From Bacteroidota bacterium (GTDB lineage: Bacteria > Bacteroidota > Bacteroidia > AKYH767-A > OLB10), in assembly GCA_016722525.1 (NCBI GenBank), contig JADKJB010000017.1:12643-76642 (forward strand): a DNA stretch of 64,000 bases, given 5' to 3'. A model generated the notes under the pieces. That model did not search any database. It saw only the letters and a program-made list of their open reading frames with translations, and was not told the origin of the DNA. This document shows, one piece after another, positions 8,927-18,194 of this stretch. How positions within the stretch are numbered: position 1 is the first letter of the stretch; each line of letters opens with the position of its first letter. Both the position numbers and the translations under genes were made by a program.

Positions 8927-9997
8927 ATGAAATTTTTTAATTCAGACAACCGTACCGCACTTGAATCCATTGAGTATGCTCAATTCATTGCCTATGCTCC
9001 TGTTGTGTTTCAGGCTTCCTTAGCACTGCGCAATCTGGGCATTCTTGCCCTGGTTGAAAAAGCCGGCAAAGAAGGTATTTCCTCTGATGAAGTGCTCAAC
9101 CAAACAGGGCTGCATCCATATGGTGTTAGAGTGTTACTTGAAGCCGGATTAGGAATTGGGTTGCTGCTTATAAACGACGAAAAATATTCAATAACCAAAA
9201 CAGGTTACTATATTTTACAGGATGAAATGACAAAAGTCAATATGGATTTTGTTCAGGATATTTGCTACCGTGGCATGTATGATTTAACTACTTCCATTAC
9301 CAATGGAAAACCAGAAGGACTCAAAACACTAGGCCCGTGGCCAACGATATATGAAGGTCTTGCCCACTTGAAACCGCAAGAACAAAAAAGCTGGTTTTCT
9401 TTTGATCATTTCTATTCAAGTGACTCTTTCCCTTTGGTATTACCGCATGTTTTCAAAACTAATCCCAAAACGATACTTGATATTGGTGGCAACACCGGAA
9501 AATGGTCCATACAATGCGCCAAATACAATGATTCCGTGCAGGTAACTATTGCTGATCTGCCAGGCCAATTAAATATGGCAAAAGAAAATGTTGAAAAGGC
9601 AGGTTTTTCAAACAGAGTTTCTTTTCATGAAATCAATATTCTTAAAAAAGAAACCCAATTACCAAATGGCTTTGATGTGATTTGGATGAGTCAGTTTCTA
9701 GATTGTTTTTCAGAAGAAGAAATTGTTTCCATACTTCAAAGATGTTTTGATGCTTTGGACAAAGATGGTCAGGTATTTATTCTGGAGCCGTTTTGGGATC
9801 GTCAGAAATTTAAAGTATCTGCTTTTTGCCTTCAAATGACCTCCTTGTATTTCACCAACATCGCCAATGGAAACAGTCAAATGTATCACTCCGGATTATT
9901 TAAATCTTTGGTTGAAAAAGCAGGATTTGAAGTTGTTGAATGCATTGACAATATTGGCGTGAGTCATTCACTGTTCAAATGCCGTAAAAAACAATAA
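8927..9997 (+). CDS. SAM-dependent methyltransferase (plant-type O-MT architecture)
   Basis: A 356-aa protein with an N-terminal winged-helix dimerisation domain (VEKAGKEGISSDEVLNQTGLHPYGVRVLLEAG) and a Rossmann domain with SAM motif I DIGGNTGKW at about residues 185-193 and IADLPGQL after the second strand. The fold suits methylation of a small aromatic hydroxyl or ring carbon. Flexirubins and many aryl polyenes carry a methyl group on the aromatic head, so this enzyme may place it; O- and C-methylation cannot be told apart here. It follows the second ketosynthase by 23 bases. Confidence 0.85.
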   Translation: MKFFNSDNRTALESIEYAQFIAYAPVVFQASLALRNLGILALVEKAGKEGISSDEVLNQTGLHPYGVRVLLEAGLGIGLLLINDEKYSITKTGYYILQDEMTKVNMDFVQDICYRGMYDLTTSITNGKPEGLKTLGPWPTIYEGLAHLKPQEQKSWFSFDHFYSSDSFPLVLPHVFKTNPKTILDIGGNTGKWSIQCAKYNDSVQVTIADLPGQLNMAKENVEKAGFSNRVSFHEINILKKETQLPNGFDVIWMSQFLDCFSEEEIVSILQRCFDALDKDGQVFILEPFWDRQKFKVSAFCLQMTSLYFTNIANGNSQMYHSGLFKSLVEKAGFEVVECIDNIGVSHSLFKCRKKQ

Positions 9998-10083
9998 TTC
10001 GATATAGGCCCAGTCCGTTAGAATAAAAAAATCAACTTCATACTACACAAACTTTTCTGTCAGCATAAATACCAAACAACAAG

Positions 10084-11679
10084 TTGAAAAATATTTATTC
10101 TTCAGACCTTAGGCATTCAAATTTTGATGCAATAATAATTGGATCAGGCGTTGGAGGATTATCCACGGCGGCGTTTCTCTCGAAAGCAGGAAAAAAGGTA
10201 TTGGTGCTTGAAAAACATTACGTTACCGGAGGATTTACACACACTTTTAAAAGAAAAAATTTTATTTGGGATGTTGGGGTGCATTATGTTGGGCAGGTAC
10301 ATTCACAAAATAATTTGCTACGCAAGGTTTTTGATTATGTAACTGACAGTAAACTTCAGTGGGCCGACATGGGTGATGTTTACGATCAGGCGATCATCGA
10401 TGGCGATGTATATAATTTTAGAAGAGGCTTTGAAAATCAGATTAATCAAATGATTGCATATTTTCCTGAAGAAGCCATTGCGATAAGAGCCTATTACAAT
10501 TTTGTAAAAAAAGTCAGTGGCTCTTCTATCATGTTCTTTTCTGAGAAGACTATGCCTGCATGGCTCAGTAAGACTGCAGGATATTTTTTGAGAAAAGGCT
10601 TTTATAAAAATTCCGTAAAAACGACCCGAGAAGTATTGACTGGATTTACCACAAATGAAAAATTAATTTCGGTATTGTGTGCACAATGCGGCAATTACGG
10701 ATTAACACCTGAAAGGAGTAGCTTTGCCATACACGCACTGATTGTGGATCATTTTATTGATGGTGGAAATTATCCTGTTGGAGGAGCTTCCAGCATTCAT
10801 AAATACATGACAGAAACCATTGAGTCCTATGGCGGGAAAGTTGTTATCAGGGCGTCTGTCAAAAACATCCTCATTGAAAAAAATACTGCAATTGGTGTGG
10901 AATTGGAAAATGGCGATACGGTTTTTGCAAAAAAAATAATCAGCAATGCCGGTGCTCATAACACCTTCAACCAACTCATTCCTGATTCCTATCGCACCCC
11001 GAAAAACCATCCTGAAATCAATAAAATTGAACCGTCAATTTCTCATGTATGTTTGTATGTAGGATTGAATGCGTCTGATGCAGATTTAAAGCTACCCAAA
11101 AATAATATCTGGCTTTATAAAGACTATAATCTTGATGCCAATTTTGAGCAACACATCAATAATGAACCCAAAGTTTCTCCCGTCGTTTACATTTCCTTCC
11201 CATCTGCAAAAGACACTGACTGGGAAAAAAATCGCCCGGGCACAGCTACGATTCAAGTGATAGGATCTTTTCCTTTTTCCTACTTAAAAAAATGGGAAAA
11301 TTTGCAATGGAAAAAACGAGGTGCTGAATATGAAGAAATAAAAGAAGAGGTAAAAGACTATTTATTGAAAAAATTGTTGAGTGTTGTTCCTCAAATTAAA
11401 AATAATATCACCTACTTGGAATTGTCAACACCCTTATCAACAAAATATTTCACCGGTTATTCACGCGGCGAAATTTATGGATTGGAACATACTCCGGAAC
11501 GGTTCAAAATACAAGAGCTCAGGCCGGTTACAAAGTATAAAAACTTATATTTAACAGGTCAGGATATTGTTTGCGTAGGAGTTGGTGCGGCTCTTTTCTC
11601 CGGTTTGATCACTGCCGTTTCGATTTTAAATAAAAATTTGTTTTGGACAATTTTAAGATATAAAAAGTCGGTTGCATAA
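10084..11679 (+). CDS. CrtI/CrtISO-like NAD(P)/FAD oxidoreductase
   Basis: A 531-aa flavoprotein. FDAIIIGSGVGGLSTAAFLSKAGKKVLVLEKH is the FAD-binding beta-alpha-beta unit, followed by VTGGFTHTFKRKNFIWDVGVHYVG as in carotenoid isomerase and retinol saturase relatives. The C-terminal YLTGQDIVCVGVGAALFSG completes the FAD site. The start is a TTG at 10084. It may saturate, desaturate or isomerise the polyene. A related, shorter protein is encoded at 42841-44360, and the two may act in succession. No carotenoid genes such as crtB or crtY are nearby. Confidence 0.85.
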   Translation: MKNIYSSDLRHSNFDAIIIGSGVGGLSTAAFLSKAGKKVLVLEKHYVTGGFTHTFKRKNFIWDVGVHYVGQVHSQNNLLRKVFDYVTDSKLQWADMGDVYDQAIIDGDVYNFRRGFENQINQMIAYFPEEAIAIRAYYNFVKKVSGSSIMFFSEKTMPAWLSKTAGYFLRKGFYKNSVKTTREVLTGFTTNEKLISVLCAQCGNYGLTPERSSFAIHALIVDHFIDGGNYPVGGASSIHKYMTETIESYGGKVVIRASVKNILIEKNTAIGVELENGDTVFAKKIISNAGAHNTFNQLIPDSYRTPKNHPEINKIEPSISHVCLYVGLNASDADLKLPKNNIWLYKDYNLDANFEQHINNEPKVSPVVYISFPSAKDTDWEKNRPGTATIQVIGSFPFSYLKKWENLQWKKRGAEYEEIKEEVKDYLLKKLLSVVPQIKNNITYLELSTPLSTKYFTGYSRGEIYGLEHTPERFKIQELRPVTKYKNLYLTGQDIVCVGVGAALFSGLITAVSILNKNLFWTILRYKKSVA

Positions 11680-11738
11680 GTGAGTTAACGTTTATAAAAC
11701 ATTATGTTTGTCAGCATTTAAGTATAAATAAATCCGTA

Positions 11739-12616
11739 ATGAAAAACATACTCGTACTATATTATACACAAACCGGTCAAATCCAAAGGGCTTTAAAAGC
11801 TACCTTAAAAAATATGGAATTGGACCCTGAGGTTAACATCCGGTATGAATTAATACAACCAAAACATCCATTTCCTTATCCATGGACCTACATGCAATTT
11901 TTCGATACATTTCCAGAAACTGTAAAAAGCATACCCTGTGAAATTCAACCACTGACCATTGACCCCAATAAAAAATTTGATCTGATAATAATTGCATATC
12001 AACCCTGGTTTCTTTCCGTCTGCCGGCCAATAGATTCTTTTCTTCAAACTCCGGAAGCAGCCACACTTTTAAACAATCAATCTGTGGTTACAATTTTATC
12101 TTGTCGGAACATGTGGCTGAACGGGCAGGAAAAAATGAAACATCACTTGAAAAAGTTGGGGCCAAATTAAAAGGCAATATCACTTTCGTGGATAAATCAT
12201 CCAATTTGGTGAGCCTGGTTACAGTCTTGGCTTTTGAATTAGGAGGCATTCAAGATAAGTTCTTAGGCATATTTCCGAAATATGGTGTGTCTGAAGAAGA
12301 ACTGCGCAAACAGGCATGGAAATATGGAGATGTACTTTCTGTTCACTTAAAAAAAGGTGAATTTAGTGGTATGCAGGAAGAACTTATTCAACTTGGAGCG
12401 ATAAATATTAAACCCAATCTCATGATCATGGAAGGACGTGGCAAGGTTCTTTTTCCGCTTTATGCAGATTTTATTCTTAATAAGGGAAAGGCAAATAGTA
12501 CAGAAAGGCGAATGCGTGTTAGGATTTTCGGAATTGTGTTACCCACCCTGATACTTCTACTTTCTCCCCTGATCACCATAGTGTCCAAGGTTGCTGCCGC
12601 TCCTGTTCCCAACTAA
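11739..12616 (+). CDS. darA: Dialkylresorcinol aromatase/condensing enzyme DarA, frameshifted at 12158-12161
   Basis: MKNILVLYYTQTGQIQRAL begins a flavodoxin-like fold, and FDLIIIAYQPWFLSVCRPIDSFL is characteristic of DarA as I recall the family. The first frame ends at 12170 after KHHLKKLG. Adding one G to the G4 run at 12158-12161 joins it to AKLKGNITFVDKSSNLVSLVTVLAFELGG, ending at 12616 (about 293 aa). A hydrophobic C-terminal segment (FGIVLPTLILLLSPLITIVS) suggests membrane contact. DarA aromatises the cyclohexanedione made by DarB to the 2,5-dialkylresorcinol half of flexirubin. Confidence 0.87.
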
Positions 12617-12758
12617 AATCCGGCAAGAAATCGATTACTACTCCCAAACCCATCTAAGAGAGTAAAGGGTCTGTATTTCAATAATTTGCAGTTATCTAAA
12701 GGGGCGTTTTGTGGCGTTAAAAGGCCCAATTCACAGAGGATATTATCAAATAAAGAAC

Positions 12759-12766
12759 TATCTTTG
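12759..12766 (+). promoter_or_regulatory. Candidate -7 promoter box before darB
   Basis: TATCTTTG matches TAnnTTTG and lies about 70 bases before the darB start, inside the 218-base gap after darA, which is the longest gap in the first half of the cluster. I see no good TTG at -33. It would give darB and the transport genes their own promoter. Confidence 0.33.
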
Positions 12767-12834
12767 TAAATTACAATTTCTTCGAAAAATAAATACCCAA
12801 AATCGACAGCGGTAACCCGTTGTTTGTCTAATTT

Positions 12835-13978
12835 ATGAATAAATCAGTTTACATCAACAGGATTTCCAAATTTTTGCCTGGCGAGCCGATTAGTAATGAT
12901 GAGATGGAACATTACCTGGGCTTTGTTGGTGGCGATTTAAAATCAAAATCAAAAGCCATAATTTTACGCAACAACAAAATTACCAACCGATATTACGCAA
13001 TAGACAAATCAGGTAACAGTACTTATACCAATGCACAACTTGCTGCAGAGGCAATTAAAGTATTGGTGAAAGATAATTTTAAAATTGAAGATATTGAGTT
13101 GCTTACTTGTGGTACTACTTCACCCGATCAGCTTTTACCTTCGCATGCGTCAATGGTTCACGGCGAACTTAAAAGCAAGCCGGTTGAAGCCATCTCCTTT
13201 TCGGGTTCATGTTGTTCAGGTACCAATGCTTTGAAATATGCTTACATGTCTATATTGGCAGGTTTCACCAGCAACGCAGTTGCAACCGGTTCCGAAAAAC
13301 TTTCGCATTGGATGTCGGCGAAAAATTTCAAAGAAGAGGCCGAGAAATTAAAGAAACTAGAAAAAAATCCTATCCTCGGATTTGAAAAAGATTTTTTGAG
13401 ATGGATGCTTTCCGATGGTGCGGCAGCGGTTTTGGTTACCGATAAGCCAAATGCAAATGATATCTCATTACGAATAGAGTATATTGACATTTGTTCCTTT
13501 GCAAATGAAATCGAAACATGCATGTATGCCGGTGGTGATAAAACCGCAGACGGAGGCCTAAAAGGATGGGCTTCATTTGATCAGTCGGAGTGGACCACGC
13601 GATCGTTATTTTCATTGAAGCAGGATACCAAACTACTCGATAATTACATCACACAAGTAGGAACCAAAACTATAGCCGCTACTTTTTAAAAAGCATAATG
13701 TTAAACCAGAAGAGATAGATTGGTTCCTCCCACATATTTCATCTGATTATTTCCGATCACGCCTGGATGAGCAAATGAAATTGAATAACATTCAGATTCC
13801 ACAGGAAAAATGGTTTCTGAATTTGCACTATGTCGGAAATGTGGGTGCCGCCTCTATTTTTCTGGCACTGGAAGAGTTGTTTCATTCCGGAAAATTAAAA
13901 AAAGGTCAAAAGCTTGCATTGATAATTCCCGAAAGTGCCCGCTTTTCCTACGCCAATATATTACTAACTGTTTGCTGA
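12835..13978 (+). CDS. darB: Dialkylresorcinol ketosynthase DarB (KAS III-like), frameshifted at 13683-13687
   Basis: MNKSVYINRISKFLPGEPISNDEMEHYLG opens a KAS III-type protein. The nucleophile lies in SGSCCSGTNALKYA (probably Cys127). The first frame stops at 13689; removing one T from the T5 run at 13683-13687 continues it through EEIDWFLPHISSDYF (catalytic His) and LHYVGNVGAASIFLALEEL (catalytic Asn), ending at 13978 (about 381 aa). DarB condenses two beta-oxoacyl units to a cyclohexanedione that DarA aromatises. All three catalytic residues are present once the frame is restored. Confidence 0.88.
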
Positions 13979-14035
13979 TATACGAAAATAAATTAAATTC
14001 CTTTTTCGGAACATCGTCCAAATCAACAATGTAAC

Positions 14036-14434
14036 ATGGAAGAAGATAAGGTGCCTCAGGATGATGCCAATGTTTTGGATGGTAAACTGAAAGTTTTAAA
14101 GTATGCTGTCGATAAGGACGGAAAATACACCAAAGTGAAAACTGTAGGCTGGGAACCTGAAAATATTGTGTTATCGCAGGCCTGGGATGAAATCAATGAA
14201 AAAGTAGAGGAGATAAAAAAAAGAGTACTTGCTGGCGAACTTAGTCCTATAGCCTATTACATGGAAAAACAAATGCTGGATGTGAAAATGCTTTCAGGTT
14301 ATGTTGGCTATGCATCTTTCAGAGTTAAATGGCATTTGAAGCCACGTAATTTTAAAAAGTTATCGGAAAAACAACTTGATAAATACGCTTACGCATTCAG
14401 GATTACAAGAGAACAGCTTCTTAATATTGAATAA
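14036..14434 (+). CDS. Uncharacterised 132-aa protein in the dialkylresorcinol block
   Basis: I do not recognise a family. The protein is soluble, charged and has no signal peptide or membrane segment. It reads LKVLKYAVDKDGKYTKVKTVGWEPENIVLSQAW, then a long helical stretch (EINEKVEEIKKRVLAGELSPIAYYMEKQMLDVKMLSGYV) and a basic C-terminus (KWHLKPRNFKKLSEKQLDKYAYAF). It lies between darB and the BtrH-type gene in the same direction, 58 bases after darB. This suggests a role in resorcinol or ester formation, perhaps as a scaffold or small enzyme. That role is inferred from position only. Confidence 0.75.
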   Translation: MEEDKVPQDDANVLDGKLKVLKYAVDKDGKYTKVKTVGWEPENIVLSQAWDEINEKVEEIKKRVLAGELSPIAYYMEKQMLDVKMLSGYVGYASFRVKWHLKPRNFKKLSEKQLDKYAYAFRITREQLLNIE

Positions 14435-14485
14435 CCTGAGCAGGTATTTCAGTTTAACTTTCCAACTAAATAATAACTAATACAA

Positions 14486-15487
14486 TTGTCCATAACCTTT
14501 CAACATAATCAATCAGCGCACTGTGAAAGTGGCGTAGCTTCTAATCTGCTAAAGCATCATGGCCTGAGCCTGAGCGAACCTATGATATTTGGTATTGGCT
14601 CAGGATTATTTTTCGGACATATGCCATTTCTGAAAGTGAATGGTATTCCTGCAACCACATATAGAATATTGCCGGGAATGATTTTCGCAAGAGTTGCAAA
14701 ACGCTTGGGAATTGAAATGAAAAGAGAATCGTTTCGCAGCGAAAGCAAAGCGATGGATCACCTCGACAGCGTTCTTGATAAGGGAATACCCGTTGGAATG
14801 CTCACCAGTGTATATTATCTGCCTTATCTGCCGGAAGCTCTTCGTTTTCATTTCAACGCTCATAACATTGTTGTATATGGGAAAAAGAACGGCTCGTACC
14901 TGGTGAGTGATCCCATTATGGAAACGGTAACTGAAATTGATGCGAAAGATTTACAGAGAGCCCGATTTGCAAAAGGGGCCTTGTCGCCAAACGGCAAAAT
15001 GTATTATCCCATAGTTGTTCCTAAAGAAGTTGATTTAAAAAAACCAATTATTGACGGAATAAAGAAAACCGCCACCGACATGACTACCATTCCGGTTCCA
15101 ATTTTTGGAATTAGGGGTGAGCGTTATCTTGCGAGGAAGATTGCAAAGTATCCGGTTAAACTTGATAAAAAAAGAGCTGCACTTTTTTTAGGAAATATCG
15201 TGCGTATGCAGGAAGAAATCGGAACCGGTGGTGCTGGTTTCCGCTTTATTTTCGCAGCATTTTTACAGGAAGCATCGCAAGTACTGAACAAGCCTGAGTT
15301 TATTGATATTTCAAAAGAAGTAACCGAAGTGGGTGATCGCTGGAGAGACTTTGCTTATGATGCTGCACGAATTTGTAAAGACCGTGCAGTTACAGGTGAA
15401 AATTATAACAAGTTATCAGAAATGATGCTGGAGTGCGCCGACAAAGAAGAAAAGATATTTAATAAATTGAAAAAAATATCTTTGTAA
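14486..15487 (+). CDS. BtrH N-terminal domain / DUF4872-like putative acyltransferase
   Basis: A 333-aa protein starting at a TTG (14486). The N-terminal FQHNQSAHCESGVASNLLKHHGLSLSEPMIFGIGSGLFF resembles the BtrH N-terminal domain, a papain-like fold with a Cys in HCES, a later FHFNAHNIVVYG (His) and YLVSDP (Asp), giving a plausible Cys-His-Asp set. The C-terminal half (from about residue 190) matches the DUF4872-like helical part. BtrH moves an acyl group from an ACP to an amine in butirosin synthesis, so this one may join the polyene from its ACP to the dialkylresorcinol. It overlaps the ABC ATPase start by one base. Confidence 0.78.
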   Translation: MSITFQHNQSAHCESGVASNLLKHHGLSLSEPMIFGIGSGLFFGHMPFLKVNGIPATTYRILPGMIFARVAKRLGIEMKRESFRSESKAMDHLDSVLDKGIPVGMLTSVYYLPYLPEALRFHFNAHNIVVYGKKNGSYLVSDPIMETVTEIDAKDLQRARFAKGALSPNGKMYYPIVVPKEVDLKKPIIDGIKKTATDMTTIPVPIFGIRGERYLARKIAKYPVKLDKKRAALFLGNIVRMQEEIGTGGAGFRFIFAAFLQEASQVLNKPEFIDISKEVTEVGDRWRDFAYDAARICKDRAVTGENYNKLSEMMLECADKEEKIFNKLKKISL

Positions 15488-16236
15488 TGGCCATCGGCAT
15501 CGCAATTGAAGTTAAAAATCTTTCGAAAACATACAAGGGTGCCATCTCACCTGCTGTAAACAACATTACTTTTTCAATACCTAAAGGTGAAATATGGGGA
15601 CTGCTCGGACCTAACGGTGCCGGCAAAACCACTACCATTTCAATTGCCTGTGGTTTAATAAATCAATCTTCGGGTGATGTTACCATCAACGGTTTGAACT
15701 ATCAGCAGCACAGAGATACCATAAAGCGACTCATTAGTGTTGTTCCGCAAGACATTGCACTTTACCCTACCCTGACTGCATACGAAAATCTTGAATACGT
15801 TGGAAATATGTATGGATTAAAGGGAGCCAAATTAAAAGATCGAATTCATGCATGTCTTGAAATTTTCGGTTTAACTGCGAACAGCAACAAACGCATTGAG
15901 ACCTTTTCAGGAGGAATGAAAAGAAGGATTAATTTGATTGCCGGAATTCTGCACAGTCCCGAAATTTTATTTCTTGATGAACCAACGGTGGGTGTAGATG
16001 TGCAGTCGCGAAACATCATCATCGATTTTCTTCACCAAATAAACCGCGAAGGCACAACTATTATTTACACTTCTCATTTAATGGAAGAAGCCCAGAACCT
16101 ATGTACCTATATTGCCATCATCGATCAGGGCAACATCATCGCAACCGGAAAACCGTCATCATTAATTCAGGAAAACCAGTGCGGAAATCTTGAGGAAGTA
16201 TTTTTGAAATTAACAGGGCGAAAACTCAGGGATTGA
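15487..16236 (+). CDS. ABC transporter ATP-binding protein
   Basis: A 249-aa ATPase. Walker A GPNGAGKTTT is at residues 41-50, the Q-loop is in VVPQDIALYPTLTAYENL, the signature is FSGGMKRRINL, Walker B is ILFLDEPTVGVD, and the H-loop is in IIYTSHLMEEA. It is the ABC-2 exporter type and pairs with the permease that follows. The start overlaps the previous stop (TAATG) and the stop overlaps the permease start (TGATG), so the three genes look translationally coupled. It probably powers export of the pigment or a precursor across the inner membrane. Confidence 0.95.
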   Translation: MAIGIAIEVKNLSKTYKGAISPAVNNITFSIPKGEIWGLLGPNGAGKTTTISIACGLINQSSGDVTINGLNYQQHRDTIKRLISVVPQDIALYPTLTAYENLEYVGNMYGLKGAKLKDRIHACLEIFGLTANSNKRIETFSGGMKRRINLIAGILHSPEILFLDEPTVGVDVQSRNIIIDFLHQINREGTTIIYTSHLMEEAQNLCTYIAIIDQGNIIATGKPSSLIQENQCGNLEEVFLKLTGRKLRD

Positions 16237-17516
16237 TGCTGCGATTATTTGCCACCATAAAAAAGGAATTTTTAATTCTCATCAGAGATCGGAGCGGACT
16301 GGCCGTATTATTTCTTATGCCGGTAGCGTTGGTTACTATTATGGCTCTTATTCAGGATGCCCCCTTCAGGGATTTTCAGGAAATAAAAATACCACTGTTG
16401 TTGCTGAACGAAGACAAAGGCGATTTAGGAAAAAAAATAAGTGACGGAATTCACAAATCGAAAGTTTTTGAAGTAACCCATTTTTCCGGTTCAATGGAAG
16501 AAGCCAGGAAAGTTGTTGCAGCTGGTGAAATTGAAATCGCAATCATTATACCGGCTGAGACTTCACAACACATGCAGAAAAAAGTGAAAGCCTTTGTGGA
16601 CGAAACACTGGCTTCCATGGGTATGTTAGACACCACAGAACAGCCAATTGATAGTGGAACAACAGGGCAACCTGTAATTATCTATTTTGCTCCGGACATA
16701 AAAAAGTCTTTCAGAAATTCTGTTCTCAGTTCTATTAAACAGGTTGCATCTGAACTGGAAGCACAAAGTTTAATTGGTTCCTTCAAAAAAGAATTGGGTG
16801 ATACAACTACTCAGAACGATTCAAACACAGAAGAGTTTGGCAATTTTATTTCATTCACTGAAAAGGATGCAGTGGCTAAACCTGTAACTAATATCAAACT
16901 GAATTCTGTTCAGCACAATGTTCCTGCCTGGACCATGTTCGGAATGTTTTTTATTGTTATTACACTTGCAGGAAGTATGATTAAGGAACGGGAAGATGGA
17001 AGTTATTTGAGAATTAAAACCATGCCCGGATCGTATTTCACGGTAATGAGCGGAAAAATACTCACCTATTTAATGGTGTGTTTGGTTCAGTGTGTACTCA
17101 TGCTCATGGTGGGTATTTACCTGCTTCCTGCAATGGGGTTGCATCAACTCGTAATCGGCTCTAATGTTCCGGCAATGATTTTTGTGGCCATCACCTGCGG
17201 CCTAGCTGCAACGGGATATGGAGTACTAGTGGGCACCATTTTCAATACGCATCAGCAATCGTCCACCTTCGGATCGGTTTCAGTGGTGATACTGGCTGCC
17301 TTGGGAGGGATCTGGGTGCCGGTGTATGTGATGCCTGAATTCATCAAGGTAATGGCTGAATTTTCACCATTGTATTGGGGATTGAGTGCCTTTCAGAATA
17401 TATTTCTGAGTAATGGCGGTTTTCCTGAAGTCTGGCCATATACATCGAAATTGCTGATTTTCTTTGGGTTAACTGTTGGTGGCGCATATTTAATCAATAA
17501 AACAAAAAACAACTGA
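16236..17516 (+). CDS. ABC-2 type transporter permease
   Basis: About 426 aa. One N-terminal membrane segment (SGLAVLFLMPVALVTIMALI) precedes a large external domain (about residues 40-220). Five or so further segments follow (FGMFFIVITLAGSMI, YLMVCLVQCVLMLMVGIYLLP, IFVAITCGLAATGYGVLVGTIF, SVSVVILAALGGIWVPVYVM and a C-terminal one). This is the ABC2_membrane_3 layout. I use the ATG at 16236 that overlaps the ATPase stop; a TTG lies 3 bases upstream. It forms the exporter with the preceding ATPase. Confidence 0.93.
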   Translation: MLRLFATIKKEFLILIRDRSGLAVLFLMPVALVTIMALIQDAPFRDFQEIKIPLLLLNEDKGDLGKKISDGIHKSKVFEVTHFSGSMEEARKVVAAGEIEIAIIIPAETSQHMQKKVKAFVDETLASMGMLDTTEQPIDSGTTGQPVIIYFAPDIKKSFRNSVLSSIKQVASELEAQSLIGSFKKELGDTTTQNDSNTEEFGNFISFTEKDAVAKPVTNIKLNSVQHNVPAWTMFGMFFIVITLAGSMIKEREDGSYLRIKTMPGSYFTVMSGKILTYLMVCLVQCVLMLMVGIYLLPAMGLHQLVIGSNVPAMIFVAITCGLAATGYGVLVGTIFNTHQQSSTFGSVSVVILAALGGIWVPVYVMPEFIKVMAEFSPLYWGLSAFQNIFLSNGGFPEVWPYTSKLLIFFGLTVGGAYLINKTKNN

Positions 17517-17531
17517 TTCCATTTAATCGTT

Positions 17532-17539
17532 TAATTTTG
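17532..17539 (+). promoter_or_regulatory. Candidate -7 promoter box before the ACP/KS/chain-length-factor module
   Basis: TAATTTTG matches TAnnTTTG and lies 21 bases before the ACP start, in the short gap after the permease. There is no clear -33 TTG. If real, it lets the 17561-20464 module be transcribed separately. Confidence 0.35.
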
Positions 17540-17560
17540 CGCAACAGAATATAGAGAAAT

Positions 17561-17824
17561 ATGAATATGGATGAGTTGATCGAACAGCTTAAAGTGGATA
17601 TTATTGAACAATTGAATCTTGCCGATTTAAATAAAGACGACATACAAGCCGACACACCACTTTTTGGTACTGGTTTAGGGCTCGACTCTATAGATTCATT
17701 GGAACTTAGTGTTTTGCTGGAGCGGAAATATGGTGTGAAGATTACCAATTCGCAAGAAGGAAAAAAAGTTTTTCAAAGTCTCAGAACTATGGCGGAGTTT
17801 ATTATGGAGAATCAGAAAAAATAA
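17561..17824 (+). CDS. Acyl carrier protein (module A)
   Basis: An 87-aa ACP with the phosphopantetheine serine in GLGLDSIDSLELSVLLERKYGV. It is clearly related to the ACP at 32912 (both share IVEQLNL/IIEQLNL, TPLF..GLGLDSID and the ending S/TMAEYIM/FIM), more so than to the ACP at 5745. Each of these two sits at the head of an ACP-KS-chain-length-factor module, so the modules appear to have been duplicated. A palindromic repeat array separates this ACP from its ketosynthase. Confidence 0.93.
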   Translation: MNMDELIEQLKVDIIEQLNLADLNKDDIQADTPLFGTGLGLDSIDSLELSVLLERKYGVKITNSQEGKKVFQSLRTMAEFIMENQKK

Positions 17825-17850
17825 ATTTTTACATTGATGATCATTTAAGG

Positions 17851-18170
17851 TTACTGGTTCGCGTCCCCGCGAACCATGGACAGAATAGTAGCGAAGGTTA
17901 ATGGTTCGCGGGGACGCGAACCATGGACAGTGAAACATTCTACCAGCGAAGGTTAAACCATGGACAGAAGATGTATAGAAACATACTACTAGCGAAGGTT
18001 AATGGTTCGCGGGGACGCGAACCATGGACAGAGGAGACGGTTACCATACTAACAGCGAAGGTTAAGGTTACTGGTTCGCGGGGACGCGAACCATGGACAG
18101 AGGAGACGGTTAACATACTAACAGCGAAGGTTAAGGTTACTGGTTCGCGGGGACGCGAACCATGGACAGA
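17851..18170 (+). repeat. Palindromic repeat array (GGTTCGCG-4 nt-CGCGAACC units)
   Basis: Five perfect hairpin units start at 17856, 17903, 18004, 18073 and 18142. Each has 8-base arms GGTTCGCG/CGCGAACC around a 4-base loop, followed by ATGGACAG. Units three to five repeat with a 69-base period, including the GAGGAGACGGTTA..CATACTAACAGCGAAGGTTA spacer. Near 17951 a further unit keeps GGTTA/ACCATGGACAG but has lost its hairpin. The loop is TCCC in the first unit and GGGA in the others, so the first core is inverted while its flank is not. The array fills the 370-base gap between the ACP and its ketosynthase. Confidence 0.92.
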
Positions 18171-18194
18171 AAAAAATAATTTTGAGGATTGCTG

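Noticed and set aside
17851..18170. Possible CRISPR array
   Set aside because: Spacing alternates between 47, 101 and 69 bases and the spacers are themselves near-identical, with no cas genes nearby. A palindromic repeat array fits better.
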